DNA from: Craspedostauros australis
Taxonomy: Eukaryota > Bacillariophyta > Bacillariophyceae > Mastogloiales > Achnanthaceae
Assembly: GCA_026770025.1 (NCBI GenBank)
Contig: JAMXDE010000084.1
Coordinates: 23,067 to 87,066, forward strand
Direction: 5' to 3'
Length of the DNA: 64,000 nucleotides
The notes under the pieces are model-generated. The model was not told the origin of the DNA, did not search any database, and saw only the letters and a program-made list of their open reading frames with translations. The translations under genes were made by a program, and so were the position numbers. Below, piece by piece: positions 31,436 to 44,500 of this stretch. Each line of letters begins with the position of its first letter. Within the stretch, counting starts at the first letter, position 1.

Positions 31436-32232
31436 TGTCGAGATGTACATGTGAGTATATGTCAAGATGTACGTATATATGTGCATCGTTCACCCGTTAT
31501 TCTCTCATACGCACTTGGACGGTATAACTACATTCGTGTCAATAGTATACTGTGATTCGTCAGAATTACAGGGGAAACGGAACACACGAAAAGGGGCAAG
31601 ATTTCTGGAGGAAATTTGCAAATGACGATTTCTGAGAGAATTGGAAGATCGTCCGTCCATCCATCAATGGTACCAAGAGAATCTCGAGGTACTTCCCAAC
31701 TAAACCTCAGATGACGATATCATCTGACAGGCTACTGCATCACCAATGGAACGTGACATCTGGAGAGCAGAAGGACACCTACTGACGTCGACAGGATGTC
31801 ATCATGTCACCACGTCGACATCTGTCTCCAAGTCAGAGCAGGAGGCGAAGATCCGATGACCGAAGGACATCAGCATCATGGATACAGAAGGTGAACTTCA
31901 AATGGCGAGTAATCACGGAGTAGGAGCCAGTACTGAATGAACGGAGTGTCGAATACGGAGTACGTATCGAACACGGAGTATCGTGTACGACGAGCACACG
32001 ATGTTGAGAGAGAGAGAGAGAATACAGAGAGGAGCGAGAGAGCATCTCGCATACCGACTCATAGTCGGAGACTAAATCTACGAAACAGATTGAAGCACCA
32101 AGAGCCTCGGGCAAGAGAACTGGTGTACACCGAGAGGATCGGAGTAGCCAACTAATGAAATAGCAAACAGACGACTATCAACCAACACCATCTTCCACGA
32201 TCGTAGGTTACCGTGAGCGGAACTTGCCAACA
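31436..32232 (+). repeat. 5' LTR of element 2 (797 bp)
   Basis: Starts TGTCGAGATGTACATG and ends CGGAACTTGCCAACA, with a (GA)n run near 32010. Same family as 38551-39346 and, inverted, 12733-13533. Confidence 0.93.
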
Positions 32233-32244
32233 CGTTTATAAACG
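32233..32244 (+). other. 12 bp perfect palindrome at the primer-binding position of element 2
   Basis: CGTTTATAAACG directly follows the 5' LTR. It differs from element 1 only in the two central bases (AT instead of CG). No standard tRNA 3'-end complement is seen. Confidence 0.7.
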
Positions 32245-32314
32245 ATAGATCAGGGCGAGCCCGCGGATCGGATCGTGCGAGGAAGACGAACATCATTCAA
32301 GAGCAGCAGGCTGA

Positions 32315-35300
32315 ATGAGCGAGGAAGAGGAATTGAGAGAAATCCCTCTGTCCAACCCAACTGTCAAACAAGAAGAAGGTGCGAGTGAGACTCCACCACG
32401 AGAAGAGAAGGAAGCAGCCGCGGCTACTGTCCTATCAGGCGCAGACGCAAGCGCGATCGACGAGACCGAAGAAGAACGGTCTGCAAGGCTACACCGCGAG
32501 AAGGAGAGTATCCTCAAGGCGTACAAGCAAGAGGAGACTGGTGTGACGGAGAGCATTCGCACAACCAAACGAAGTGGTAAAAGTGAGATACCACCAGGAG
32601 GAGAATTTGTGAGCAAATCAACCCTCGCGAAACAACAAGCGAAAAACGAAGAATCGACAACACAGAAACAGACGGAAATCAAGGGCGCGAGCGCACCGAC
32701 AACGAAACAACGAATCAACATGGCGACATCAGCCAACATGAACAAGTGACGCATCAAGGCGCCGATGTTCAGCGGTGAACAGGAAGACTATAGCGCATGG
32801 GAGTCCCAAGCAAAGGCATACGCTCGTGCACAGAAGACGAGAGACGTGATGTTGGGCAAGACTAAGGTGCCAACAGTGAGCAAGATCGCGGCAGCCGCCG
32901 GTGAAGCCAAGGAAGCGATGGAAGAGATCTACGAGCTGGGATGTGACTGCTTCAGCGATCTGATCCTCATGATGGATGCAGAGAAAGGAAAAGGCAAGCA
33001 GGCCATCCAATACATCAACCAATGCATCTCCGACGACTACCCCGAAGGAGACGCACACGCAGCGTGGAACGTTCTCGCGGAGAAGTTCCGACCATCCGAC
33101 GCGGTGACGAAGATCAAACTCAAGCGCCAATTCAACAACGAAAAGATAAAGAGAGACACGGACCCAGACATCTACATCACACGACTCGAGGGTCTACGCT
33201 CGCGTCTTCACGATGTCAAGTACGAGATCACGGACGAGGAAATGATCATGCAAATCCTCAGCACGGTGAGCAACGAGTACAGTACACACATTGTGAACTT
33301 CCAACATCAACTCACGTACAATCCGGAACTGATTACCATCAACACGATCAGAGGAGTACTCCGCACTGCATACGCCACTCACAAAGGAGGCAAAGCGTAC
33401 ATCGACGACTTCCAAGACAGCAACACGAAGAGCAACGACACCGGCTTCACGAGCACCGGTAACTTCAAGGGTACTTGCCACAACTGTGGCGTGTATGGTC
33501 ATAGATCCGCCGATTGTCCAGAACGCAAGAAATCGAACAACAAGAAAAACAACAACAACAACAAGATGAACGGAAAGCGCAACAACAACCGCAACAAGGG
33601 AAGCGGCTTCAACGGGAAGTGCAACTACTGTGGCATCTTCGGACATCGCGAGGCGGAGTGCCAAAAGAAGAAGTTCAACGAGAAGAAGAAGAACAACGAA
33701 CAAGCCAACGCGGCAACGGAAGGACACGACAAGAGCGGGCACGAGATGGTACTCTTGGCGAAAGACATGCTGCTCTGCATGTTGGTGTCCGACGACTACA
33801 TTGAAGACTCCTTCTTCGATAACTTCGAATACGTCGGAAGTGACGACGAAGTACAGGACGATGAGATCGTTCCTGAGTGGCTCAGTGAGGAGCCAATCAT
33901 CCACGAGGTGGATCCAAGACGCGAAGTGAGCTACGAATGCTGCTTCAACGCGCACGACCTGATCGGTTCATACGGCGACGCAGCCAAGATGGACAGCGAA
34001 GCCATCGATAGTGACATCGAAGAGGCAATGAGCGAAGACAACGAGGACGCCGACAAGAGCGGCTCAGACGAAGACGCCGACGAGGACAGCGCAGATGGAG
34101 ACGACGACGACACCATCAGAGACGGGGCGAACCGCGCCGAGGCGCCGCCTCCAGCAGCAATGCGAAACGAGAGAACGGGCATCTTCGATGAAGAGGACAG
34201 CGACGAAGCTGAGGACCGTCCAAGCGATACGTTCAATCCGTATGAACACGTCGTCTATCCAATCCGAATCCAATTCCCACCGGAACCAAATCCCAGAAGA
34301 GTCGACGACATCTACCGACTCCAGACCTTCCCGGAACCAACGGTCACTGCAAAACGAATGCAGAAGCAGCTCATCTACGATGCGGTTCTAACAGCTGCAT
34401 TACCGATGTTCCCAGGGTTCGTGAACGAACCACTGCGATACATTTGGGTGAACATGGTAAGCACCATCCTATCCGATAACTTCAAATCAATTGAGGAGAT
34501 CCTCGCAAACGCAGCCATCCTCAACCGACTACTGCAAGCAAACGAAGAGGAGGAACTCTCCGAATTGGATTTGCACTATGTGCTTGGAGGATGCATGCAG
34601 GTGCTCCTGCGCGAGCGACCACGCGTCACACCGCATGACACGGTCACCGGAGTTCATCGAAACAGTACAGTGCCAGCGCACTTCGCTGAACTACCAAGCG
34701 ACGACGAAGCTGATGAGAATCACAATCCATACAACGAAGATGGAGTGCATGAAGATGAAGAGGCAGACGGCCTCATGGATGAGATGGCTACAGCCGCCGT
34801 GGAGCAGCTCCACGAGCTGAGCACTCGATACAAAGACAAGGTCAACAAGGACACCTGGCTCGCTGACAGTGGAGCTTCGTGTCACATCGTCAATTCAGAC
34901 GCCGCTCTCTTCAACGTGCGGCACATCAAGTCATTCGTCCAAGTGGGAGACAGCACGAAGCTGGACTCTCCCAAAATGGGATCCATTCGCTTGAAGGTCA
35001 AGCAACGAGACAACACTGGCCACATCATCCGGCTCGATGATGTGAAGTACACACCGAAAATGGCGGTGAACCTTTTCTCCACGAACAAGGCTCTGTACAA
35101 CGGTTACCAGCTTGGTAACAACGGCATTCTGATGGACATCATCAACGGATCCGGAACGAAGATCGTATTCGACCGAGTCTTCCCCACATCCAACAGATTC
35201 ATCACGGGAGTGCAGATGCATCCCATCATGCCAACAGATGACGACAAGGCTTGCACAGCCATCATCAAGAATCCATCCAAGGAGATCAGCGCGGTGAATC

Positions 35301-36154
35301 TGCATCGAATGCTCGGCCACGCGCCACTCGAGACCATGAAGCGGACAGCCGCCCAATACGGATGGAAGATCATCGGCGAGATGCCGGTATGTCGCGACTG
35401 CGCAGTCGCGAACGCAAGAGTGAAGAACATCCCGAAGGCAACCATTCCAAGAACGACTCGCCGCGGCGAACGGCTCTTCATTGACATTAGTTACACTAAA
35501 CACATAAGCTTCGGAGATAAACGCTACTGGACCCTGATCGTGGACAACTGCACGGATCACTGCTGGAGTTTCTTTCTCAAGAACAAAAGTGATCAACCAG
35601 GGTACATCAAACGATTCATCCAAACGATCAAGTCACAGACTGGTGACCAACAGATCATCTTCCGAGGTGACAACAGCGGAGAGAACAAATCCACGCAGGA
35701 TATTCTCATCGATGCAGGACTGAACGTGAAATTCGAATTCATGGCATCGAACACGCCGCAACAGAACGGCAGAGTGGAACGCAAGTTCGCGTACCTCTAT
35801 ACCAAGATCCGCTCCATGCTCAATGGAGCACAGCTCGACGAAGAGTATAGGCATGGCCTGTGGGCAGCTGCTGCGAGCACTGCCACTGCCATCGCTAACA
35901 TCACCGTAGCGAAGAATCAAAAGGAGTCACCACATCGACAATTCTTTGGCAACGATCCACCATACGCAGATGCACTCCGCACATTCGGAGAGGTGGGTGT
36001 TGTGAAGACTACCTACGGCGGGATCACCGCTAAACTCAAGAATAGAGGAGAAGAGATGGTGTTCATCGGATATGCACACCAACATGCATCAGGGGTCTAC
36101 AACATGTACAGACCATCGACCAAGTCACTGATCTGCTCACGCGATATCAAGTGA
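32315..36154 (+). pseudogene. Copia Gag-protease-integrase, part 1 of a TGA-interrupted polyprotein
   Basis: One frame runs from ATG 32315 through TGA at 32747-32749 to TGA at 36152-36154. After the first TGA the Gag core begins (RIKAPMFSGEQEDYSAWES), aligning with the start of element 1 Gag; MATSANMNK just before the stop may be the ancestral Gag start, making the first ~135 residues an extension. Zinc knuckles CHNCGVYGHRSADC and CNYCGIFGHREAEC follow, then a long acidic region, protease WLADSGASCHI (Asp near residue 701 counted from 32765), the integrase HHCC segment (HRMLGH...CRDC) and core residues (LFIDISYT, IFRGDNSGEN, QQNGRVERK). The second TGA replaces a Trp found in element 1 (TWMNQSYGQ), so it looks like a nonsense mutation. 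Confidence 0.9.
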
Positions 36155-36265
36155 CTCAACCAATCATACGGACAGTTCCGTGGCTGGGCACCAGCACCGA
36201 ACATATCCAACGAAGTAGGAACAACGGACGCAGACGGCTTTACAACCATCGGACGGAAGGGAGCA

Positions 36266-38530
36266 ATGCCAAGGACGGCAACGTGTCAAGTATCAGAAGC
36301 GAAGAGAGTATCTTTCGCTGACAGCAACAGGTACTATATCCTATCGGACAGCGACGATGAGGATAATGAGGACGACGGAGTAGTGACTCAACTAATCCAC
36401 AACGACGAGGAAAATTGGAGCGAATCCAATCATGAGGATGACGAGATCATACCATCCGGCGACGAAGCCGACGATGACACAGGCGTCACTCCTCCGAATA
36501 CACCAGCGAGGTCTACACATGACGTACCATCCAGACCTCCACCCAACAAACCAAGCAAGCGTGACACAGCTAGAAAGGAGAGAATCCGACGTCATGAAGC
36601 ACGAGACAGGAAGGGAGAAGCTAATCCTAAGCCAACTACAGGGAAGAGTATTCCCAGAGCTCTGTGTGAGCTCGCAGACTTCAACGAACAAGGTCGAAAG
36701 GAGGAAGGCTATGAGAGCAAGTCATCATCCAATGACGATAGTGACGAACTCAGCGATGAGATAACCGACGAGTCCAACAACGAAACTACAGATGACGAAG
36801 AGATTGCAGATGAAGAAGAGATCGAAATCACTCATCATAGCACAACTGGACTATATGGGATGAACGCAATCATCACCGAGGCACCAATGATCGACATCGA
36901 ATTGTCGATGCAGGACGAGAACAAGGAACCAGAGAAGCACATCGAACCTACAACATTCGATGGAGCCTTCAATCATCCAGATCCCATCCATCGAAAGGGA
37001 TATCGAGCAGCCATCAAGAAGGAGTTCGACTCCATGAACACACGAAAGGTGTACAGCAAGATCAAACGAGACGCCATCCCACGCGGCCGCAGATGCTGCA
37101 AGTGCAAATGGGTCTTCAAGCTGAAACGCGACGGCACACATCGAGCACGGTTCGTTGCATGTGGCTACTCACAAATTGCAGGAGTAGACTTCCAAGAGTA
37201 CTACTCACCCGTCATTCATGACGTGACCTATTGGGTCATGATGGTGATCATGCTGATCAAGAAGATGGACTGCGCACTCGTCGATGTTGTAACGGCATTC
37301 CTACATGGAGACCTCAACGAGGAGATCTACATGAACTGTCCCAACAGGATGGATCATCAAGCAGACAAAGCCCTGACCCTACACAAGCCAATCTACGGAC
37401 TTGTGCAGAGCGCCAGGCAATGGTTCAAGATGTTGGTATCGACCCTCAAGGATATTAACTTCGAACAGAGCGCAGCAGACCTGTGCCTGTTCTACAGGAA
37501 GACGAACGAAGGAAGCATGATCGTGGCCATCTACGTGGACGATTGCTTCTGTTGCGGAGACTCCAAGGCATTGGAGACATTCCTGAAGGACATCCAAGGC
37601 AGCAAATTCAAGGTAACAATCGAGCGCGGACTCGGAGACTACCTCAGCTGCAACATCGAACTGAACCATGACAAGACCAAAGCAACATTACGTCAACCAC
37701 ACCTCATCCGACATCTCATCGAAGAATTCGGAACCAAGGTTGAGAAGATGCAACGCTACGGGACACCGGGAACCCCGGGTCAAATCATCGTACGACCATT
37801 CGAAGATAACGGACTACAGAAGGTCGGACTGGAAGAACATGCCGAATACCGCCGAGGCGTCGGTATGCTGCTCTTTCTCATCAAGCACTCGCGACCAGAT
37901 ATCGCGAACCCTGTGAGGGAACTCTCCAAGGTATTGATCGGGCCCACTAAGGCCGCAATGAAGGAGATGTATCGGATCATCAAGTATGTGATCGATACAA
38001 AGGACTATGGATTGAAGATCCATCCAGCGCGTCCAGACGACGACGGCTGGGACATGGAGCTCTTTTGCGATAGCGAATATGCAGGAGACAAGAACACGAG
38101 AATCAGCGTAGGGGGATTCATCCTATACCTGTGCAAGGTGCCAATCCTTTGGCGATCCAAGGCACAGAAGGCCATCACACTCAGCTCATCCGAAGCAGAC
38201 TACGTTGACCTTTCCGAAGCAGCAAAGGAGATCTTCTTCGTCATGCAGCTACTCGAAAGTGTGGGCGTCCCAGTGAAGACGCCGATCAAGGTCCGCATGG
38301 ACAACATTGGAGCAATCTTCATCGCCAAGAACCCATCAACATCCCAACGATCGCGGCACATCGACGTGCGCCATCACTACGTGAGGAACATGGTAATCAA
38401 CAAAACCATCGAAATCATTTTCGTTAAATCCGAGCAGAACACAAGCGACAGATTCACCAAGAACATCAAGGCCGACTTACAACGTGAACACGAGAAGTCG
38501 TACCTTGATACATCAAGAACATTCGAATGA
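36266..38530 (+). pseudogene. Copia RT-RNase H, part 2 of the TGA-interrupted polyprotein
   Basis: Continues in the same frame as the upstream part after the TGA at 36152; the frame is open from 36155, and the ATG at 36266 is only the first Met. RT motifs: WVFKLKRDGTHRARFVACGY, VDVVTAFLHGDL (catalytic Asp kept), YGLVQSARQW, and YVDDCFCCG at about residues 423-431. RNase H motifs: FCDSEYAGDKNTRISVGG, SSSEADYVDLSEA (the usual A in YVA is D here) and SDRFTKN (element 1 has ADGFTKN). These signature changes suggest loss of constraint. The stop is followed 20 bases later by the 3' LTR. Confidence 0.9.
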
Positions 38531-38540
38531 CCGAATGCAC

Positions 38541-38550
38541 ACAGGAAGGG
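38541..38550 (+). other. Polypurine tract of element 2
   Basis: ACAGGAAGGG directly before the 3' LTR start TGTCGAG. Confidence 0.8.
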
Positions 38551-39346
38551 TGTCGAGATGTACATGTGAGTATATGTCGAGATGTACGTGTATATGTGCA
38601 TCGTTCACCTGCTATTCTCTTATACATGTATGGACGGTACAACTACATTCGTGTTGATAATATGCTGTAAATTGGCAAAACCACAGTGGAAATGGAACAC
38701 AGAAACATGAGGAGAATTTCTGGAGGAAATTTGCAATCAATGATTTCTGAGAGAATTGGAAGATCGTCCGTCCATCCATCAATGGAAACGTATGGTATCG
38801 AGCGAGCCTCGATGTACTTCCCAACAAAACCTCAAATGACAATATCCTCATCAAGCCATCGACATCATCGATGGAACGTGACATCTGGAGGAACAGGAAG
38901 ACGACAGCTGAAGTCGACAGGATGTCATCATGTCACCACGTCGACATCTGTCTCCATGTCAGAAGCAGAAAGTGAAGATTCGATGACCAAAGGGCATCAA
39001 GATTGTGGATACACGAGGAGGAGTTCAAGTGGCAAGCACTCATGGAGTGGCAAGCCAGTAGTGAATGAACGAAGTGTCGAATGTGGAGTACACATTGAAC
39101 ACAGAGTATTGTGTAGCATGAACACACAACATTGAGAGAGAGAGAGAGAGAATACGAATAGCAGCGAGAGAGCATCTTGTGCACTGACTCGTAGTCGGAG
39201 ACCCAATCTACGAAACAGACAGATACGCCAAGAGCATCGGGCAAGAGAACAGAGACATCAAGAGGATCGGAGTGCTCAAGTAATGAAATATCAAACAGAA
39301 TGACTATCCACGATCGTAGGCTTCCGAGGTCCGGAACTTGCCAACA
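38551..39346 (+). repeat. 3' LTR of element 2 (796 bp)
   Basis: Starts TGTCGAGATGTACATG and ends CGGAACTTGCCAACA. Clearly diverged from the 5' LTR, so the element is old or recombinant. Confidence 0.93.
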
Positions 39347-39559
39347 GCTTGTCACTCCAAGTCGTTGTGGCATACGTGTTTCACTTCAGCTATTTTGCGA
39401 CCTATGGTAATTGTCATTATTCCCGTTTCTCCCTGTGAGTTGAGTCCAAACGCAGCGCCAGCGGCTTTCGACCCGCAGACAAGGAGGGGCAGTGCCATCT
39501 GCACACAATTCGCCGCTTCATCAAATGGAGTGGTCGCGACGGCAACGACAACAGCGACA

Positions 39560-40840
39560 GAGATAGCCACAGCAAGGCGATGGGCGACGAAAGCAACAGC
39601 AAGGCGACGGCAGCGACGAAGGTAATGAAAGCGATGGCAAGGCGATGGGCGACGGCAACGGCAGCAAGACGATGGGCAACGAAAGCGACAGCAATGGCAA
39701 GGTGATGAGCGACAGCACCGACGAAAGCGATGAAAGCAACAGCAAGGTGATGGAGGACAGCAGTGACACAGATAGCCACAGCAAGGCGATGGAAGTGACA
39801 GAAGTGATGAAAGCGACGGCAAGGCGACGGAGAACAGCAGCGACGAAAGCGACGGCAATGGCAAGGTGATGGGCAATGAAAGCGATGGCAAGGTGATGGA
39901 GGACAGCAGTGATGAAAGTGATGAAAGCAACAGCAATGGCAAGGCGATGGGCAACAGCACCAACAAAAGCAATGAAAGCACGGCAAGGCGATGGGCAACA
40001 GCACCAACAAAAGCGATGAAAGCGACAGCAATGGCAAGGTGATGGGCGACAGCACCGGCAAAAGCGATGAAAGCAACAGCAATGGCAAGGCGATGGACAA
40101 TGAAAGCGATGAAAGCGACAGCAATGGCAAGGCGATGGGCGACAGCACCAACAAAAGCGATGAAAGCGACAGCAATGGCAAGGCGATGGGCAACAGCACC
40201 GGCGAAAGCGATGAAAGCGACAGCAAGGCGATGGGCAATGAAAGCGATGAAAGCGACAGCGATGGCAAGGCGATGGGCGACAGCGCCGGCGAAAGCGATG
40301 GAAGCGACGGCAAGGCGATGGGCAATGAAAGCGACAGCAATGGCAAGGCGATGGGCGACAGCACCGGCAAAAGTGATGAAAGCAATGGCAAGGCAATGGG
40401 CAATGAAAGCAATGAAAGCGACAGCAATGGCAAGGCGATGGGTGACAGCACCAACAAAAGCAATGAAAGCATGGCAAGGCGATGGGCAACAGCACCGATG
40501 AAAGCGATGAAAGCGACAGCAATGGCAAGGCGATGGGCAACGAAAGCGATGAAAGCGACAACAATGGCAAGGCGATGGGCGACAGCACCAACAAAAGTGA
40601 TGAAAGCACAGCAAGGCGATGGGCCACGAAAGCGATGGGCAACGAAAGCGATGAAAGCGACAGCAATGGCAAGGCGATGGGCAACAGCACCGGCGAAAGC
40701 GATGAAAGCAACAGCAATGGCAAGGCAATGGGCGACAGCACCAACAAAAGCAATGAAAGCATGGCAAGGCGATGGGCAACAGCACCGATGAAAGCGACAG
40801 CAATGGCAAGGCGATGGGCAACGAAAGCGGCAGCGATAGG
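39560..40840 (+). repeat. 51/42 bp coding-frame minisatellite
   Basis: Units of 51 bp (and 42 bp variants) built from AGCGATGAAAGCGACAGC, AATGGCAAGGCGATGGGC and ACAGCACC. For example AATGGCAAGGCGATGG recurs at 40081, 40123 and 40174. Every unit length is a multiple of three, so frames stay open for 266 codons on the plus strand (GKAMGDSTxKSDESDSN units) and ~500 codons in each of three minus frames (Leu/Pro/Ser-, His/Cys- or Ala-rich). I cannot tell whether any is translated. The minus frame ending at 39352 has a non-repeat C-terminus (CVQMALPLLVCGSKAAGAAF), which could be a real exon end. Confidence 0.85.
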
Positions 40841-40965
40841 AAGGTTCGTAGTAGATCCACATTGCAACATCAAACCAAGTGTATTCTTTTGTTTCTTGAT
40901 GCTTGTAGATATGTATACAATAGACTGGTGAGATGGACAAGACCAGAAAGAAAGATAAAAAGAGA

Positions 40966-41454
40966 TCAGAGGGATACAACTGTAGAATATAACAGACTGC
41001 CAAAACCACTCCAAATTGTTTGCTTCAACTGTTCACAACTCTGATGGTATGCCTCTCCTGGGGCAGACCCATCAATGATTGTGCGATCTATATCGTCAAA
41101 GGAGACAACTGCCTGTGCATTCAACATAGTTGAAGCTCCATTTGTCAATATTCTGCTCCACTGGTCCCAGTATCGAAAAATGTCGCAGGCGACATGTTGC
41201 AGATGGTATGTTTGACGCTCGGTTTTTCTGGGACAGCTGCTCATTTTGATGACACCCACAGGGCACATCACTTTGGAAAATGCAGACATGTGTGCATACA
41301 AGTACTGGCCTCTCAGGTGTGCTGTGGGCTTTCCACCATCATTGTCCTCCTCCTTCTCTTCGTCGTGTCTGTTGTGATCTCTCAGGCTGCGGTTCTTGGG
41401 GCTGTCCTGTTCCTCGTCACATGTCCAGAAACACTCAGCAAGCACCAATTCCAA
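40966..41454 (-). other. Unassigned 162-residue ORF divergent from the transposase-like gene
   Basis: The minus-strand frame reads protein-like (YLYAHMSAFSKVMCPVGVI, HVACDIFRYWDQWSRILTNG). It starts 71 bases from the transposase ORF on the other strand, so the two could be a divergent pair of one mobile element. No domain recognised, and I find no counterpart beside the decayed transposase at 52.9-56.4 kb. Confidence 0.3.
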
Positions 41455-41525
41455 CAGTATCTTCGATTGTCTATATCAAACCACCCATCACCCTCCTTCG
41501 TTTGCCCTGACACCACCTTCGGATC

Positions 41526-44500
41526 ATGAGCCACCCACGCCCAAACTCTCCCCCCAACGCCCACCAGCCTTCACCAAAGGTTCACCGTCCTCTTGAAGGT
41601 CGCGATGTCCACTCTCCTCGCCAGGGGCTCAACCCTTATGCTCTCCCCTTCGTACCATCGGTGTCTCAGGACCAATCTAGGATGATTGCACCAGTGGCGC
41701 GCTTTGTACCATCCCCACCCCTCGCCAACTACCCGACCATTCTCTATGGTCCAACCCCTGCATCCCCTCCAACGCATGCCAACTACAACTATCCCACAGG
41801 AGGTGGGCACTACAACGCTGCGATGCCAACTGTTGGGTATGATGCAAACTTGCATTCTGCCTTTGTTGGCATCCCAAACTACCCCATGCCACCTATGGTT
41901 GCCGCACCTGCTCCATACGGTACCTCTCCAATGCCACCAATCGCACACGGCATGCCAATCACCTGCTTTGGCAACTTGGAATGTCAAGGTTGTGGTATCG
42001 TGTTCTGCGGTTGCTGCAATCCGGCATATGCAAGACTCTCGTTCTGCCCACAATGTGGAGCAAACCATGAAGGAGCTGGGCAGGTGGGCTTTGCCCCAGA
42101 TGGTGGCAATCAAAACCACTCCGAAACAGCACCTCGTCCGCATGTCCAAGCAAATCGCAGTGTTGTCATGTCTGCTCCAGTCCCAACCAGCATTGACAAC
42201 AATCGCGATGGTGATACAATGATGGGTGACACTATCATCAACAACGAAGCCTCAGCCCCTGGATGGCCAACATGGACGAAGGATATGTCTGCAAAACAGA
42301 AGCTGCTATCCCTCTTCAGGATGACAGGCAGGGATCCAGGCGCACTGAGGAACTTCCCAAAGGGCGGATACCCAGGGATTTCAACCAAGTCCAACAGATA
42401 TCATTGGGACTCCATGGAACGAGCATGGGAAGAACATGTTTCTATCTTTTGGAATGCAGCTGCCCCCAACACGATGGCTCCACCCCAACTGTGTGATGTC
42501 ATCAAGTATGTCCGGCACAACAAGGCTCTCTCTCTCACAGGTTTAGAGGAGACTGTCTGTCACGTTGCCTTCTTTGGAAATGACGACTTCTCTAAAGCTG
42601 CACGTGCGATGCTGGCATGCACATGTGGTGCCACAGAATGTGAGCGCATCCTGCAAGTGCACCATCATGCCCTACCAGCAGAAGAACAAGCCAAGGTTGT
42701 CAACACTCGAATTGCCATGCGCCAAGACACGCACGGCCGATTCAAGGATTTGGCGGGCACCCTTCTATCTGGGAAGTCAATTCCAAAAATAGAGCGGCCT
42801 TACCGTCCACCCGAAGACTCCCTCAAGAACGCCATCTCGTACATCACAACCATTGGGCACTACAAGGGCGGAAGATCGCGTACTGTGATGCTCGATGGCA
42901 TTGTCTACGATAATTTGCCAATCTTTGTTCGCGACAGTACTCCTTCAAGGGAACTGTTCCGCGACTACATCAAGGACAATGACAATGCAGTCGGCTTTCC
43001 CACCTTCCGCGACCTCCTCAAGCTGCTGACAAGATGTGGCACTTCACACACCGCCTTGTCCTCCTACTACATGGACATGTCGAACGTCATTACTGAATTC
43101 AAACTCATGATGGAAAGGATCTTGGAATTACTCCCTGACATCGACGCGACCACAGATCTGCGTGCCGAAGTTGCGATGCTGGTGAATGATGCCGACGCTA
43201 CTTTCACCTTTGTGAGATGGGAGTATACCAACTCCCATATGCAAATTGAGTGTGATGATGACCATCTCCACTCTGCAACATTTGCTCTCACCGAATGTGA
43301 TCGGCAGCCATCGAAGCACGTCTGCAAGAAATGCGCTGCTGCCATGACATTCTTTCCAATCCGTGCCAAGACAGCTGTCGAAGCTGCTAGGCAATGGATT
43401 ACAGATGACGACGTTTTGGAGGAGGTGGAAACAATGCCACACGCAGTCGACTTCTGCAGCAACCAGATGAAAATCTACATGGCTCATCGGATCAGGGCGA
43501 TGGTGCAGTTCAAGCAAAGTGAGCGAAACAACCAATACTTGATGACCCACCCACATGCATGTGTCGCCACGATTGACCACAAGTGCAAGCTCCTCCCCAC
43601 CGCAAACGAAGAGACCCAAAGTGAATTCTTTGGAAAATCAGGAATGTCACTTCTGGGTGTGATGACAGTCGTCTTCACAGATGGAAGATTTGAACATCGA
43701 TTCATTGACCTTCTCATCGAGGGGCGCTCTACACAAGACACTCTACAGGTTGCTGGTGCACTGAAGCTTCTCCTCAGAGACATTCTACCCAAACTACACA
43801 ATGGTCTCGAGGAGGTCATTTTTCAGAGTGACAATGCCAGCTGCTTTGCAAGCCCATCGGCAATCCGATTGATCCATGGTCTCAACAGAAATGAGCATGG
43901 GGTCACATTCGACATGAAGGGGTATGATAAGAAGCATCCCATTGCCGCTGTCAAGCTCAAATCCAAGTCCAAAACCGCTGTCAATAGCATCGACGCTGTC
44001 ACAACTGCCACATTCACGAGTACACCTGATGACGCTGCTGCTACTGCAATAGCCACATCTGCGAGTGCAGCTTGCAGTACCAAGGCGACGAAGAGGACAA
44101 CTGTTGGCATCATCACCAAGGTCAAAAAGAGTACGAAACGCCCAATCAAGGCCAAATGTGAACGGAAGGTGAAGAGGGCTGTGGGAAGGAAGTCTGTCGC
44201 GAAAACTCCGGAACAGAAAGCGCGAGCAAAGAGAATGGCGCAGAGAGCAAAACACAGACGCATCAAATCCAACGCGTTTTTGGTCGCGAAGCGAAAAAGT
44301 GAGGACCAAGCCATCAAGAACCGCGGATCAACGCCACCATCAAAACTACCCAAAATCACACAGTGGCTGTTCACAGAAGCTCAGACCGGCAAGAGTCCAG
44401 TGGATGGCCACTTTGGTATCGTGGGCAACGTTCTGAGACGAGCCATCAACCGCACAAAGGGCGCAAAGGGGTTGACAGAGAAAGGTATCTTCACCAACCT

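Larger units (their letters stand above)
31436..39346 (+). mobile_element. Ty1/copia LTR retrotransposon (element 2), old and broken
   Basis: 7.9 kb element on the plus strand: LTR 31436-32232, gag-pol 32315-38530, LTR 38551-39346. Its LTRs differ at many positions (for example GTCAAGATGTACGTATA against GTCGAGATGTACGTGTA just inside each), unlike element 1. The frame carries two in-frame TGA codons. The flanks (CACCT left, GCTTG right) do not form a target-site duplication. Confidence 0.95.

Noticed and set aside
39352-41014. Three ~500-residue minus-strand frames
   Set aside because: All overlap the same 51/42 bp minisatellite and cannot all be genes; kept only as a repeat and a finding.
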